From Rufibacter sp. XAAS-G3-1 (GTDB lineage Bacteria; Bacteroidota; Bacteroidia; Cytophagales; Hymenobacteraceae): a stretch of 64,000 bases of DNA. The stretch lies in the NCBI RefSeq assembly GCF_013623775.1, contig NZ_JABFAM010000008.1:276011-340010 (forward strand), read 5' to 3'. The notes under the pieces were generated by a model. The model did no database searches. It was given only the letters and a program-made list of their open reading frames with translations, and was not told the origin of the DNA. Position 1 is the stretch's first letter. Each line of letters starts with the position of its first letter. The position numbers and the translations under genes were made by a program. Positions 27,589-35,528 of the stretch are shown here, one piece after another.

Positions 27589-28017
27589 ATGAAAAAACTC
27601 ACTATACTGACAATCCTCTTAAATTTCTTTATTATCGTAGGTGCAGGACATGGAATCGGATTTGTGGGTATAATAGAATTGGCTTTAATAAACTATCTAA
27701 ACAGCGATTTTACGCTTTCTCCATTTGCCGATTATGACGCATCCTTACCAGCCGTAGGATTGTTAGCCCTAATTGGACAAATAACCCTTATAATTTCATT
27801 AGCAACAAAATTTTACCGATTCAATTACTGGCTAAAGCTGTTAGGTCTCTTTCTCTTATGGTTAAGCTTTTATTATCTTACTCATACATTATTCACAAGC
27901 GGACTTGCAAGAATAAGCTTTGCCTTTGGACTACCATTTCTAATATGCTCAATTCTCTTATTTATAAAAATAATAAGGGAGCGACAGTTAAAGGAGACAG
28001 AATTAAAACAACCTTGA
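27589..28017 (+). CDS. Hypothetical four-span membrane protein, AT-rich
   Basis: No family recognised. The 142-residue product has about four hydrophobic spans (LTILTILLNFFIIVGAG, LPAVGLLALIGQITLIISLA, LLGLFLLWLSFYYLTHTLF, FGLPFLICSILLFI) with short charged loops and a basic/acidic tail. Base and codon use are visibly more AT-rich than in the flanking genes, suggesting recent acquisition. It sits between the gamma-carbonic anhydrase and the hydrolase genes on the same strand, with gaps of 114 and 87 bases. Confidence 0.7.
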   Translation: MKKLTILTILLNFFIIVGAGHGIGFVGIIELALINYLNSDFTLSPFADYDASLPAVGLLALIGQITLIISLATKFYRFNYWLKLLGLFLLWLSFYYLTHTLFTSGLARISFAFGLPFLICSILLFIKIIRERQLKETELKQP

Positions 28018-28104
28018 AAAGAACTACTTCTACCAACAAGGTGCATAAGGCATGCTAAGTCCGACGGCCTCGCACGCCTCATGCACTAGCCGTTAATAAA
28101 ACCA

Positions 28105-28908
28105 ATGAGAGCCATGCTTATTTCCATCGTTAAAATTGTGCTCTTATTGTATGCGGCCATCTGCGTCCTGGTCTATTTTGTGCAGGAGAAACTGATTTTC
28201 TTCCCTGAGAAACTCCGCCCAGATGTCAGGTTTACGTTTCAGGTGCCTTTTGAGGAAATCAGCCTTAAAACGCAGGATGATGTGCTGCTCAATGCCGTCT
28301 TGTTCAAAGCAGACCAGCCCCAAGGTGTCATTTTTTACCTGCACGGGAACGCCGGTTCCCTGAACTCCTGGGGAGACGTGGCCCCGGTGTACACCGCCCT
28401 GAACTATGACGTTTTCATGTTGGATTACCGGGGCTACGGCAAAAGCGAAGGGAAAATCAGTGGTCAGAACCAACTCTACCAAGACGTGCAGACGGCCTAT
28501 GACCACCTGAAAACGCGGTACGCAGAACGGGACATCATCGTGTTGGGCTACTCTATTGGCACGGGGCCAGCTGCCAAAGTAGCCGCCGAAAACCAGCCCC
28601 GGCTGTTGCTTCTGCAAGCCCCGTATTACAGCCTGAAAGACCTCATGACCCGCTACTTTCCGGTGCTGCCCACGTTTCTCCTGAAGTATAAATTTGAAAC
28701 GTATAAGTATCTTCCGAAATGCACCATGCCCGTGGTGCTCTTTCACGGGGAGCAGGACGAGATCATCTACTACGGTTCTTCTCTCAAATTGAAAAAACAC
28801 CTCAAAAACACGGACACCCTCGTCACCCTCGCCGGGCTGGGCCACAACGGCATGACTTCCAGCCCCCAATATCAGGCCCAACTGCAGAGAATCCTTCAGA
28901 AACAATAA
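28105..28908 (+). CDS. Membrane-anchored alpha/beta hydrolase
   Basis: 267 residues. One N-terminal span (ISIVKIVLLLYAAICVLVYF) anchors the protein, as in ABHD13/BEM46-like hydrolases. The fold motifs are FYLHGNAGS (oxyanion-hole region), VLGYSIGTG (nucleophile elbow, Ser), an acid in FHGEQDEIIYY and the catalytic His in LAGLGHNGM. It probably cleaves an ester or thioester at the membrane surface; the substrate is unknown. A second Met three codons in is an alternative start. The 236-base gap that follows (28909-29144) has no recognisable gene or repeat. Confidence 0.9.
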   Translation: MRAMLISIVKIVLLLYAAICVLVYFVQEKLIFFPEKLRPDVRFTFQVPFEEISLKTQDDVLLNAVLFKADQPQGVIFYLHGNAGSLNSWGDVAPVYTALNYDVFMLDYRGYGKSEGKISGQNQLYQDVQTAYDHLKTRYAERDIIVLGYSIGTGPAAKVAAENQPRLLLLQAPYYSLKDLMTRYFPVLPTFLLKYKFETYKYLPKCTMPVVLFHGEQDEIIYYGSSLKLKKHLKNTDTLVTLAGLGHNGMTSSPQYQAQLQRILQKQ

Positions 28909-29144
28909 GCGGCCAACCAAGCTTCCCTTGCGGCTACTCAATAATATTGTGTTTTTTTAATGTTTTGTAACGGTGCCGGGCTGCCTGCGTAGTAGGCATG
29001 GACTCAGGCGAGGAATGTTGATGCTGGAGCGTGCCTCCGGTTCCCGGTTGAGTAGGAAGTCTGCGTTTGCGACCTTCGGTATGTTTCCCCAACGCCAACG
29101 TGCGTGCCGTTTAACCGGCTAAATGAGATGCTAAGTAAAAACAT

Positions 29145-30029
29145 ATGATAGAAGCAGTTAAATTCTGGAACGAACCAAACAACAAATCACACTGGGCCTA
29201 CGAGATTGACCCCGAATGGAAGATTTTCGGGGAGATGGTACGGCTGGCTGCCAAAGCCGTGAAAGCCGAGAAGCCCGAAATCACCCGCGTCTTGGGCGGA
29301 ATCTCACCCATAGACCCGCACTTCATCAAGACCTTGGAACGCCACGGCACCCTGGAAGACCTGGACGCCGTGGCGGTTCACGGTTTTCCGCTGGACTGGA
29401 ACCTCTGGAGCATCAACGAGTGGCCCGACAAGATTGCCGAGATTGAAGCCGTCACCAACCTACCCGTGTGGGTCACCGAAGTGGGGATTTCGTCTTTCGG
29501 GGCCGAGGAAGTGCAGGAGTTTGGGTTGCGCCGTACCGCCGAATTGTTGATGGGCCGCGTAGACCGTGCGTTCTGGTACAGCCTCTATGATTTGCCCCAA
29601 GCCTGGGAAGCCACCACGCGCCACCGCGAAGCCGAAGGTTCTTCGTATTACCGCCACTTCCACATGGGTTTACTAAAAGAAGACGGAACCCCCAAACTGG
29701 CCTACAAACACTTCTCAGACTATACCCCAGAATTCGGCATCTGCCAGTGGTTCCACTTCGAAGACCACCGGCTGGACGACGCCATCAAACACCTCCGGGC
29801 ATTAGGCGTGAAGAAACTGCGCACCGGCCTCAGCTGGGCCGATTGGTTGCGCCCGGACGCCGAGAAATGGTTCGACCACGTGATGAGTAAACTGGACGAG
29901 TTTGACGTCACCGCCACCTTCTGCTTCACCCCAGAGGCCAAAGGCATTCAGCCGCACCACACCAGCCCGCCCCAACACATAGAAGAGTTCGCTGACTTCT
30001 GCGCGCTCATGATGCGTCGGTACTCGTAA
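29145..30029 (+). CDS. GH39-like (beta-xylosidase-type) protein with permuted barrel halves
   Basis: 294 residues; an in-frame TAA at 29136-29138 fixes the 5' limit. The protein opens directly at the acid/base segment (VKFWNEPNNKSHW, Glu near residue 9), continues through LGGISPIDPHF and VHGFPLDW to the nucleophile region LPVWVTEVGIS. It then carries, at the C-terminus, the strand-1 to strand-2 part normally found first (FGICQWFHFEDHRLDDAI, LRTGLSWADWLRP, FTPEAKGIQPHHTSPP). The large protein at 49315-51372 has the same blocks in the conventional order. It is therefore either a circularly permuted family member or a relic of two modules. No signal peptide, so it is probably cytoplasmic, perhaps acting on or binding glycan precursors. 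Confidence 0.8.
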   Translation: MIEAVKFWNEPNNKSHWAYEIDPEWKIFGEMVRLAAKAVKAEKPEITRVLGGISPIDPHFIKTLERHGTLEDLDAVAVHGFPLDWNLWSINEWPDKIAEIEAVTNLPVWVTEVGISSFGAEEVQEFGLRRTAELLMGRVDRAFWYSLYDLPQAWEATTRHREAEGSSYYRHFHMGLLKEDGTPKLAYKHFSDYTPEFGICQWFHFEDHRLDDAIKHLRALGVKKLRTGLSWADWLRPDAEKWFDHVMSKLDEFDVTATFCFTPEAKGIQPHHTSPPQHIEEFADFCALMMRRYS

Positions 30030-30046
30030 ATTAAAAGCCTCATTGC

Positions 30047-30100
30047 ATCTCCGTTTAAGGCACGTTTTCTGTTAAACGTGCCTTAAACGGAGATTTTTTC
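30047..30100 (+). terminator. Family B palindrome acting as terminator of the GH39-like gene
   Basis: Perfect 21-base arms beginning ATCTCCGTTTAAGGCACGTT with a 6-base loop, followed by a run of six T. It begins 18 bases after the stop codon. Confidence 0.85.
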
Positions 30101-30119
30101 ACTTGCTTTTTGGACGGTC

Positions 30120-30207
30120 ATTTCCCTTCTATGGCGCGGAAGTTACTTCCGTGCCTTTTGAAACTGTAGCAAGGCACGGAAGTAACTTCCGCGCCATAGA
30201 AGGAAAT
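30120..30207. repeat. Fold-back repeat with GGCGCGGAAGTTACTTCCG arms
   Basis: Arms of about 37 bases (TTCTATGGCGCGGAAGTTAC... and its complement) differ by one inserted base and enclose about 13 bases. Fragments of the same sequence lie near 35297 and 58465. A family B copy follows at about 30245-30290; the gap 30030-30327 has no gene. Confidence 0.85.
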
Positions 30208-30327
30208 TTTATTGTTAGGACTACAGCAAATTCCATCCATAGACGATGCTGTTTTAAGGCCATTTTCTGTAAAACAACCTCGAAACAGAAAAAATCTGCT
30301 TACCAAGAATCTACAACATATCATCCC

Positions 30328-31251
30328 ATGAGCCAGAACACCCAGGAAGAAACGCCAGACGTTTGGTTGCAGAACATGCGCAAAGGTGACTTTGAAGCCG
30401 CCTGGAAACATAGCGATACCGTTCTGCTAGAGCGCGCCGGAAAACCCTGCTGGCATTGGCCCCGCCACTTCCAATACGTTTGGGACGGCTCTTCCCTGCA
30501 AGGCAAACGGGTACTGGTACGCTGCTACCACGGCCTGGGCGACACCATCCAGTTCATCCGTTTCGCGCCGCTCATCAAAGCCATCGCAAAGGAAGTCATT
30601 GTGTGGGCACAGGCCCCGCTGATTCCGCTCCTGGAAACCATCCCCACCATTGACCGCCTCTTGCCCCTGCACGACGGCACCCCCGAGGTAGACTATGATG
30701 TGGACGTAGAAGTCATGGAATTGCCCCACATCTTTAGAGCCACCGTCAACACCATCCCCTCCCAGATTCCTTACCTGCACGTGGAGCCCATGCCGCTTCC
30801 CGGCGAAAGGAAGAAGCTGAACGTGGGCCTGGTCTGGAAACCTGGCGACTGGAACCCGCATCGCTCCATTCCGTTTTCGTTTTTCGAGCCATTGGCGGAG
30901 TTGCAAGACGTACAGTTTTACATTCTTCAGGCCAACGCCGCAGAAAACGGCTGGCAGGAAGGTTTCGGGGTTCATCCCGGCGAGTTTAGTTTGTATGACT
31001 ACGCCCACATTATCAAAAGCTTAGACTTGCTGATTTCCGTCGATTCCATGCCCGTCCACTTGGCCGGAGCTCTCAACGTTCCCGTCTGGACGCTCCTGCA
31101 CAACCACGCCGACTGGCGCTGGATGGATGACCGGGAAGACAGTCCCTGGTACCCCACCGCGCGTCTGTTTCGGCAAGAAGTAGCCGATGATTGGGCAGGC
31201 GTGGTGAAGCGGGTGGTGGTAGAATTGAAGAAGCTCACGACCAAGGCATAA
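30328..31251 (+). CDS. GT9-like (ADP-heptose transferase-type) glycosyltransferase
   Basis: The frame is open from 30103 through repeats; the coding start is taken at the Met at 30328 (MSQNTQEETP), giving 307 residues. LVRCYHGLGDTIQFIRFAPL matches the N-terminal motif of heptosyltransferase-like GT9 proteins, and LLISVDSMPVHLAGALNVPVW with WTLLHNHADWRW matches the C-terminal nucleotide-sugar site. The short N-terminal helix pair resembles the end of a TPR domain often fused to this enzyme. It probably adds a sugar to a glycan in the cytoplasm. It is the second rightward gene of the glycan cluster and ends before a family D element and a strong bidirectional terminator. Confidence 0.85.
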   Translation: MSQNTQEETPDVWLQNMRKGDFEAAWKHSDTVLLERAGKPCWHWPRHFQYVWDGSSLQGKRVLVRCYHGLGDTIQFIRFAPLIKAIAKEVIVWAQAPLIPLLETIPTIDRLLPLHDGTPEVDYDVDVEVMELPHIFRATVNTIPSQIPYLHVEPMPLPGERKKLNVGLVWKPGDWNPHRSIPFSFFEPLAELQDVQFYILQANAAENGWQEGFGVHPGEFSLYDYAHIIKSLDLLISVDSMPVHLAGALNVPVWTLLHNHADWRWMDDREDSPWYPTARLFRQEVADDWAGVVKRVVVELKKLTTKA

Positions 31252-31262
31252 TCCACCCCTTT

Positions 31263-31351
31263 TGTCATCCTGAAAGGATCTTGTGGGCGAACTAGAAAGA
31301 CATTGAATAAACGTTACTGCCGTTTGCCCACAAGATCTTTCCAAGATGACA
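31263..31351. repeat. Family D fold-back element
   Basis: Arms TGTCATCCTGAAAGGATCTT... (31263-31292) and the near-complement ending AAGATGACA (31322-31351) with a 29-base loop. Closely related to 40642-40731. Confidence 0.85.
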
Positions 31352-31400
31352 GGCTAAGAGAAAAGCTTTCCTGCTTTGGGCTTACTTTCTGGAAATTAAC

Positions 31401-31432
31401 AAAAAAGCGGAGGGTTTCCCCTCCGCTTTTTT
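31401..31432. terminator. Bidirectional terminator between convergent genes
   Basis: Perfect 14-base arms AAAAAAGCGGAGGG / CCCTCCGCTTTTTT with loop TTTC, placed between the rightward GT9-like gene and the leftward FrhB-like gene. Confidence 0.93.
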
Positions 31433-31433
31433 G

Positions 31434-32819
31434 TTATCCTTTCAACTGCTTATATCGGTTTTTAATTTCTCCGAAATCACCTTGATGATAGGCAAAACCG
31501 TGGTAAGCGGCGAGGGCCATTTGGGCCCAGTTGACGTATAGTTTAGGCGCGTTCAATTGGTGGGCTAGTTTCGCCATCTTGTGGCTGCTCGCCGAGATAT
31601 GATACCGCATCCGGTAAATCAGTTTACGCTGCTTGGTAGGCGTTTTGGAATCTGGGGCAACGCGTTTGCAGGGCGTGATGCCGCGGCGGCTCCAGGTCAG
31701 GCGATATGCAAGACCTTCGCGGCGTTGGCGGAAACCGGCGGCCTGGGTTTGCTCTACAAACTTGGCATCTACGGCTTCTAATTGCAGGCGACCTCCCTGT
31801 ATGGCGTTGGAAACCAATTGGTCTACCAAAGGCGAACGAACTACCACTACGTTGGTGCCGCGTCCGTCAGAAGAATAGGGTTCTACCCAGGCATCACCGA
31901 AGGAGATGTCAGACGTTTCGGCCACCACATCATCGCAGTAGTTGCAGGCCGAGTTCATGAAGAAACCGGCGCCCCAGTCCCCGTCCGCCAGGTGCCACCA
32001 GTCGCGGTTCACGGTGTTGCCATTAGGCAAAGTGAGTTTGGCGTTGTACCAGTTGGCCGGACGGTTAGGGTCTTTCTGACGGTATTCTACGCGCTCTACC
32101 TGGTTCACGGGCACATTCATTTGCCAAGCGAAGCTTTCCACGAAACGGGCGCTCTTCATATGTCCGCAGAAAAGCCCAAGGGTATATTGAATGCGTTCCC
32201 GAATGATGGGGTCTTCCTGGCGCAGCAACTGCACCGCCTTGATAAAGCACGGAATGCCCACCACGGCATAACGGCCCGGCACTTCTTTCACCAAAGAAAG
32301 CACCTCAGACAACTCAATAGGGTAGTACCGTGACTTGGCTCCTTCGCGGATTTCAGCCTCGGTACGGGCAATGCGGTACCGGAAGTAGCGGCCGTCTGCC
32401 TGCGGGTCTTTGGTGGCAATCACGTGGGCTACGCCGTCAATCAAGCCTTGGCGCATCAGTTCCGTGGCTACCCAAGTAACCATGCCGCCAGAACTGCCCT
32501 GCATCCTGAAATCTTCTTCGGCCACGTGGCCTACATAGGCGGTCTGGAATCGCCCTAGCGCCGCATCAATCACGGGCGCGGTAGGGTAGAGGTTAGCGGC
32601 TAAGTAGTCTTCGTTTTTGGCTTTGGGCGAGAACGGGCAGGTGTTGGAAAAACTTTCAGATTTGGTGTTGTACCACTGCGCGTCTCCGTAGGGCTTCAGT
32701 TGTTTGTGTCCGTCAAAGTCCATGCGCGTGTCGGGCCGGTTGGCCTGGGCCACGCAGCTGCCGCAGCCAATGCACAAACCAGAGCGCACGATGTCACGGG
32801 GGCTTACCAGTTCCTTCAT
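31434..32819 (-). CDS. Coenzyme F420 hydrogenase/dehydrogenase beta-subunit (FrhB)-like iron-sulfur protein
   Basis: 461 residues with an N-terminal ferredoxin-like cysteine set (LCIGCGSC), then QGSSGGMVTWVATELMRQGL and PCFIKAVQLLR...LGLFCGHMKS, the conserved blocks of the FrhB N and C domains, and a third group of cysteines in SACNYCDDVVAETSDISFGDAW. Family members bind FAD and iron-sulfur clusters; in polysaccharide loci they are often paired with pyruvyl transferases, with unknown role. Its start overlaps the stop of the pyruvyl transferase gene by 4 bases (ATGA), so the two are translationally coupled. F420 is not typical of Bacteroidota, so the cofactor may differ. Confidence 0.88.
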   Translation of the reverse strand: MKELVSPRDIVRSGLCIGCGSCVAQANRPDTRMDFDGHKQLKPYGDAQWYNTKSESFSNTCPFSPKAKNEDYLAANLYPTAPVIDAALGRFQTAYVGHVAEEDFRMQGSSGGMVTWVATELMRQGLIDGVAHVIATKDPQADGRYFRYRIARTEAEIREGAKSRYYPIELSEVLSLVKEVPGRYAVVGIPCFIKAVQLLRQEDPIIRERIQYTLGLFCGHMKSARFVESFAWQMNVPVNQVERVEYRQKDPNRPANWYNAKLTLPNGNTVNRDWWHLADGDWGAGFFMNSACNYCDDVVAETSDISFGDAWVEPYSSDGRGTNVVVVRSPLVDQLVSNAIQGGRLQLEAVDAKFVEQTQAAGFRQRREGLAYRLTWSRRGITPCKRVAPDSKTPTKQRKLIYRMRYHISASSHKMAKLAHQLNAPKLYVNWAQMALAAYHGFAYHQGDFGEIKNRYKQLKG

Positions 32820-33928
32820 ACGGTTTGCTCTTGGTTTACCACCAGCGCCCGGTCTAGATACGCCGCCGAGGTTTGGCGCAACAGGTCAATCTTCCGCAGA
32901 ATCTCAGGGTTCAGCGGCTCGCTTAACAAGGTGTTGAAAATCACGTGCGGCGTGCCTTCGGCCAGCAAATGTTTCTCGCCGCCAATCTTGGCCATGAGGC
33001 CCTGTAGTTTATGCCGCCGGTACGGCGATGATTCACACACAAACGGCTTGGCGTTCCGCAGGGCGAACACACAACCGTGGAAGAAGTTGGTAGCCACCGC
33101 TTCGGCCTTGGCCATGAAGTGCGCGAAATCGTGCGGGTCAGTGGTAATCCATTGCTCGTCGGCCCAGTCGTTGCGGTACCCGAAGCTGATGAGCGGCAGG
33201 TTTTGGCTGTCGGCGAACTGGCGGATCTCGCGGGCGAAGGACTCCGTGAAATTGTGGCCGTACACGGCTACGTACTTTCTGTTCAGGATTTCGTGGTTAC
33301 GGTCATCTGGGGTGATGGGGAACTGCAGACAAGGGTCCAGCACCATTTCGGGCTCAAACCCGAGGGCGTTTTGGATGAGGATCTGCGAGTTGGCATCGCG
33401 CACCGAGATGGCGTCAAAGTTGTTCCGCAGTTTATCGGCCCATTCTTGCTCCAAACCCCAGGACGCATCATAATTCCCGAAACTGGCGGCGTACGAAATC
33501 AAGTGCTGCGCCTTCACGCCATCGCCGTAAAAAATGGGGCAGCGGCCGTACCACGGGTGCGACATGTTCCAGACCTCGTCGCTGCCCACCACCACTACAT
33601 CGTACTCCTCCATCTCCTCGGGGTTGTCCAGTTGAAAGCGGGGCGACAGCGGCAGCGTGTCAAACACGTCAAAAAACTTCCGGATTTTGGCGCGGTACAG
33701 CGATCGGTCAGAAGCCGGAACCGGCGTAGGAAGCACCGGCTGAAACGCGCATTTCCATTCCACCAGATTCACCCGGCGGGAGTCATGGTCTAGGATGACG
33801 GCTTCGTGTCCGAGCGCCTGCAAGCCCTCGGCCAGGCAACGCGCCTGCCAGTAACTTCCGTAATTGATACAGCGGTGAAAAGTAAGCACTCCAATCTTTA
33901 AAGCGGGTTTGTTTGTTTTATTCTCCAA
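32816..33928 (-). CDS. Polysaccharide pyruvyl transferase family protein
   Basis: 370 residues with the CsaB-type fold pattern: IGVLTFHRCINYGSYWQ at the start, VVVVGSDEVWNMSHPWYGRCP, ISYAASFGNYDASW, AISVRDANSQ and MVLDPCLQFP. The family adds ketal-linked pyruvate from phosphoenolpyruvate to sugars of exopolysaccharides or cell-wall polymers. It is followed with a 4-base overlap by the FrhB-like gene. The upstream spacer (33929-34250) should hold its promoter, divergent from the phosphatase gene. Confidence 0.9.
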   Translation of the reverse strand: MENKTNKPALKIGVLTFHRCINYGSYWQARCLAEGLQALGHEAVILDHDSRRVNLVEWKCAFQPVLPTPVPASDRSLYRAKIRKFFDVFDTLPLSPRFQLDNPEEMEEYDVVVVGSDEVWNMSHPWYGRCPIFYGDGVKAQHLISYAASFGNYDASWGLEQEWADKLRNNFDAISVRDANSQILIQNALGFEPEMVLDPCLQFPITPDDRNHEILNRKYVAVYGHNFTESFAREIRQFADSQNLPLISFGYRNDWADEQWITTDPHDFAHFMAKAEAVATNFFHGCVFALRNAKPFVCESSPYRRHKLQGLMAKIGGEKHLLAEGTPHVIFNTLLSEPLNPEILRKIDLLRQTSAAYLDRALVVNQEQTV

Positions 33929-34086
33929 GGTTATTCTGAATATGTTTTGGTCTGCTGCCTATGAAAAATTGCGGAGTAAGGCAGCATCTGAGAGATGGTC
34001 ACAGCATGGTTCTGCCGCTGTATCCTGCCAACGGGATAAATTTAGTTTAGGTTATATAGTGCCGTTCCTAAATTGCCGTTCGCCTC

Positions 34087-34134
34087 CGTTTTTAGCTCCT
34101 TTTCTCTAAAATAGGAGAAAAGGAGCTAAAAACG
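34087..34134. repeat. Family B palindrome with perfect 20-base arms
   Basis: CGTTTTTAGCTCCTTTTCTC and its exact complement, loop of 8. A second, imperfect copy lies at about 34186-34225 (CCGTTTCCGGCCTTCTTTTC/GAAAGAAGCTGAAAACGG). The remaining part of 33929-34250 shows nothing else. Confidence 0.85.
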
Positions 34135-34250
34135 ATAAGCACCAAAGATAACGGTTTAAGCCAATGCCCGTTAAAAGGCACGGCTCCGTTTCCGGCCTTC
34201 TTTTCAAGAAAGAAGCTGAAAACGGAAATTAGCCCGAGAAAGACCCAAGC

Positions 34251-34853
34251 ATGACCAAACTTTTACTGATTCGCCACGCCACCACCAACTCGGTGGGCAA
34301 ACGTTTGTCTGGCCGCACTCCGGGCGTTTTCCTGAACGAGGAAGGAAAGAGGCAGGCCCAGCAACTCGCCCAGCGCCTCACCCAAGTGCCATTGGCCGCC
34401 CTCTACACCAGTCCGCTGGAACGCACCGTGCAAACTGCCGAATATATCGCGCGGGCGCAACAATTACAGCCCATTATAGACAAGTCTTTTCTGGAGCTGG
34501 ACTTTGGGGATTGGACGAATTTGGCCTTTGAGGAATTGGGGAGCAACCCAGAATTTCAGCGTTTCAATACGTTCAGAAGCGTGACGCGCATACCCGGCGG
34601 CGAAATGATGCTGGAGGCGCAGGCGCGTTTTATGGCCGGTTTGCAGAAACTATGCCTAAAACACCCGCATGAAACGGTGGCGGTGGTGAGCCATTCAGAT
34701 TTAATCAAAGCCGCCGTGGCCTATTACGCCGGCACTCCCCTGGATATGTTCCAGCGTCTGGAGATTAGCCCCGCGTCGGTGAGCATGATTCAAGTGTACG
34801 CCGAAACCGCCCGCATTCTGGTGGTGAATGACACCGGTTCCTTGACGGGTTAG
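34251..34853 (+). CDS. Histidine phosphatase family protein
   Basis: The 200-residue protein has the catalytic signature LLIRHATTNSVGKRLSGRTPG near the start, SPLERTVQTAEYIA, and the second catalytic His in VAVVSHSDLIKAAVAYY. This is the phosphoglycerate-mutase-like histidine phosphatase superfamily, CobC/GpmB type. It removes a phosphate from a small metabolite in the cytoplasm; the substrate is not evident. It may supply dephosphorylated sugars for the glycan cluster, but that is only position-based inference. Confidence 0.92.
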   Translation: MTKLLLIRHATTNSVGKRLSGRTPGVFLNEEGKRQAQQLAQRLTQVPLAALYTSPLERTVQTAEYIARAQQLQPIIDKSFLELDFGDWTNLAFEELGSNPEFQRFNTFRSVTRIPGGEMMLEAQARFMAGLQKLCLKHPHETVAVVSHSDLIKAAVAYYAGTPLDMFQRLEISPASVSMIQVYAETARILVVNDTGSLTG

Positions 34854-34935
34854 GGGTTTCAATCTGATTGGGAACGTTCGTTTTAAGGCTGTTTTGGCTA
34901 AACTAGCCCCTAAACAGCTTCAACTTCTTTGGCTT

Positions 34936-35220
34936 ATGACCTTCGCAGACTTCCAGAAAAGCCTTGCTTCGCCAGTTTCTCCAACCGGTGCCTCGGTGTA
35001 TTTGCAGGCCTTGTGGCATGATGCCCGCGGTGATTGGGAGAAAGGGCACGAACTGATGCAAGACCTCCCTGATAGGGACGCCGCCCTCATTCACGCCTAC
35101 TTCCACCGGAAAGAAGGCGACCTCTGGAACGCTGATTACTGGTACAGACGCGCCGGAGAGAAAAGACCTTCTACTTCATTGGAGGAAGAATGGGAAGCTT
35201 TGGTGCAGGCGTTTTTGTGA
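34936..35220 (+). CDS. Small conserved hypothetical protein, 94 aa
   Basis: The frame opens at 34894 within a family B palindrome (34879-34919), so the Met at 34936 (MTFADFQKSLAS) is preferred, giving 94 residues. The protein is rich in aromatic residues (ALWHDARGDWEKGHELM, AYFHRKEGDLWNADYWYRRAG), a pattern suggesting a compact helical fold resembling a TPR-like pair. I recall similar short proteins in Bacteroidota genomes without known function. It follows the phosphatase gene on the same strand with 82 bases between, so co-transcription is possible. Confidence 0.75.
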   Translation: MTFADFQKSLASPVSPTGASVYLQALWHDARGDWEKGHELMQDLPDRDAALIHAYFHRKEGDLWNADYWYRRAGEKRPSTSLEEEWEALVQAFL

Positions 35221-35234
35221 TGAATACCTCTACA

Positions 35235-35288
35235 AGCGAAGCTGCTTTTGGCCCGTTTTCTAGAAAACAGGCCAAAAGCGGCTTCGCT
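35235..35288. repeat. Family B palindrome with locus-specific outer arms
   Basis: AGCGAAGCTGCTTTTGGCC pairs with GGCCAAAAGCGGCTTCGCT (one mismatch) around the common core. It starts 14 bases after the stop of the 94-residue gene and may terminate it. Confidence 0.85.
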
Positions 35289-35354
35289 GTTCTCGCTATG
35301 GCGATGATTTACTTCCGCGACTTTCCTTTGTTCATGTGTAAGTGATTTGCAAAA

Positions 35355-35505
35355 TCCGTCCCCCTTTGAAGGGGGTAGGGGGATGATTTCTCATGCTGAT
35401 TACTCATTCCCGAGATTCAGCCTTACACATTCCAGACTTTCGGTGATAGTTTCTTCAACGGCCTTGTCATCCCCCTACCCCCTTCAAAGGGGGACGAGAT
35501 GCGTG
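35355..35505. repeat. Family C inverted pair
   Basis: CCCCCTTTGAAGGGGGTAGG at left and its complement CCTACCCCCTTCAAAGGGGG at right, about 90 bases apart; the outer terminal repeats seen in other copies are not clear here. Confidence 0.8.
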
Positions 35506-35528
35506 TTAGGTTTTTCACTTCTGACGCA

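Noticed and set aside
28909..29144. Missing N-terminal half of the GH39-like protein
   Set aside because: An in-frame TAA at 29136 and the lack of barrel-like coding sequence in any frame of the gap argue against it.
30103..30327. N-terminal extension of the GT9-like protein
   Set aside because: It is encoded by fold-back repeats; the Met at 30328 gives a natural start.
33077..33793. 238-codon plus-strand frame over the pyruvyl transferase gene
   Set aside because: Antisense shadow of a gene with well conserved motifs.
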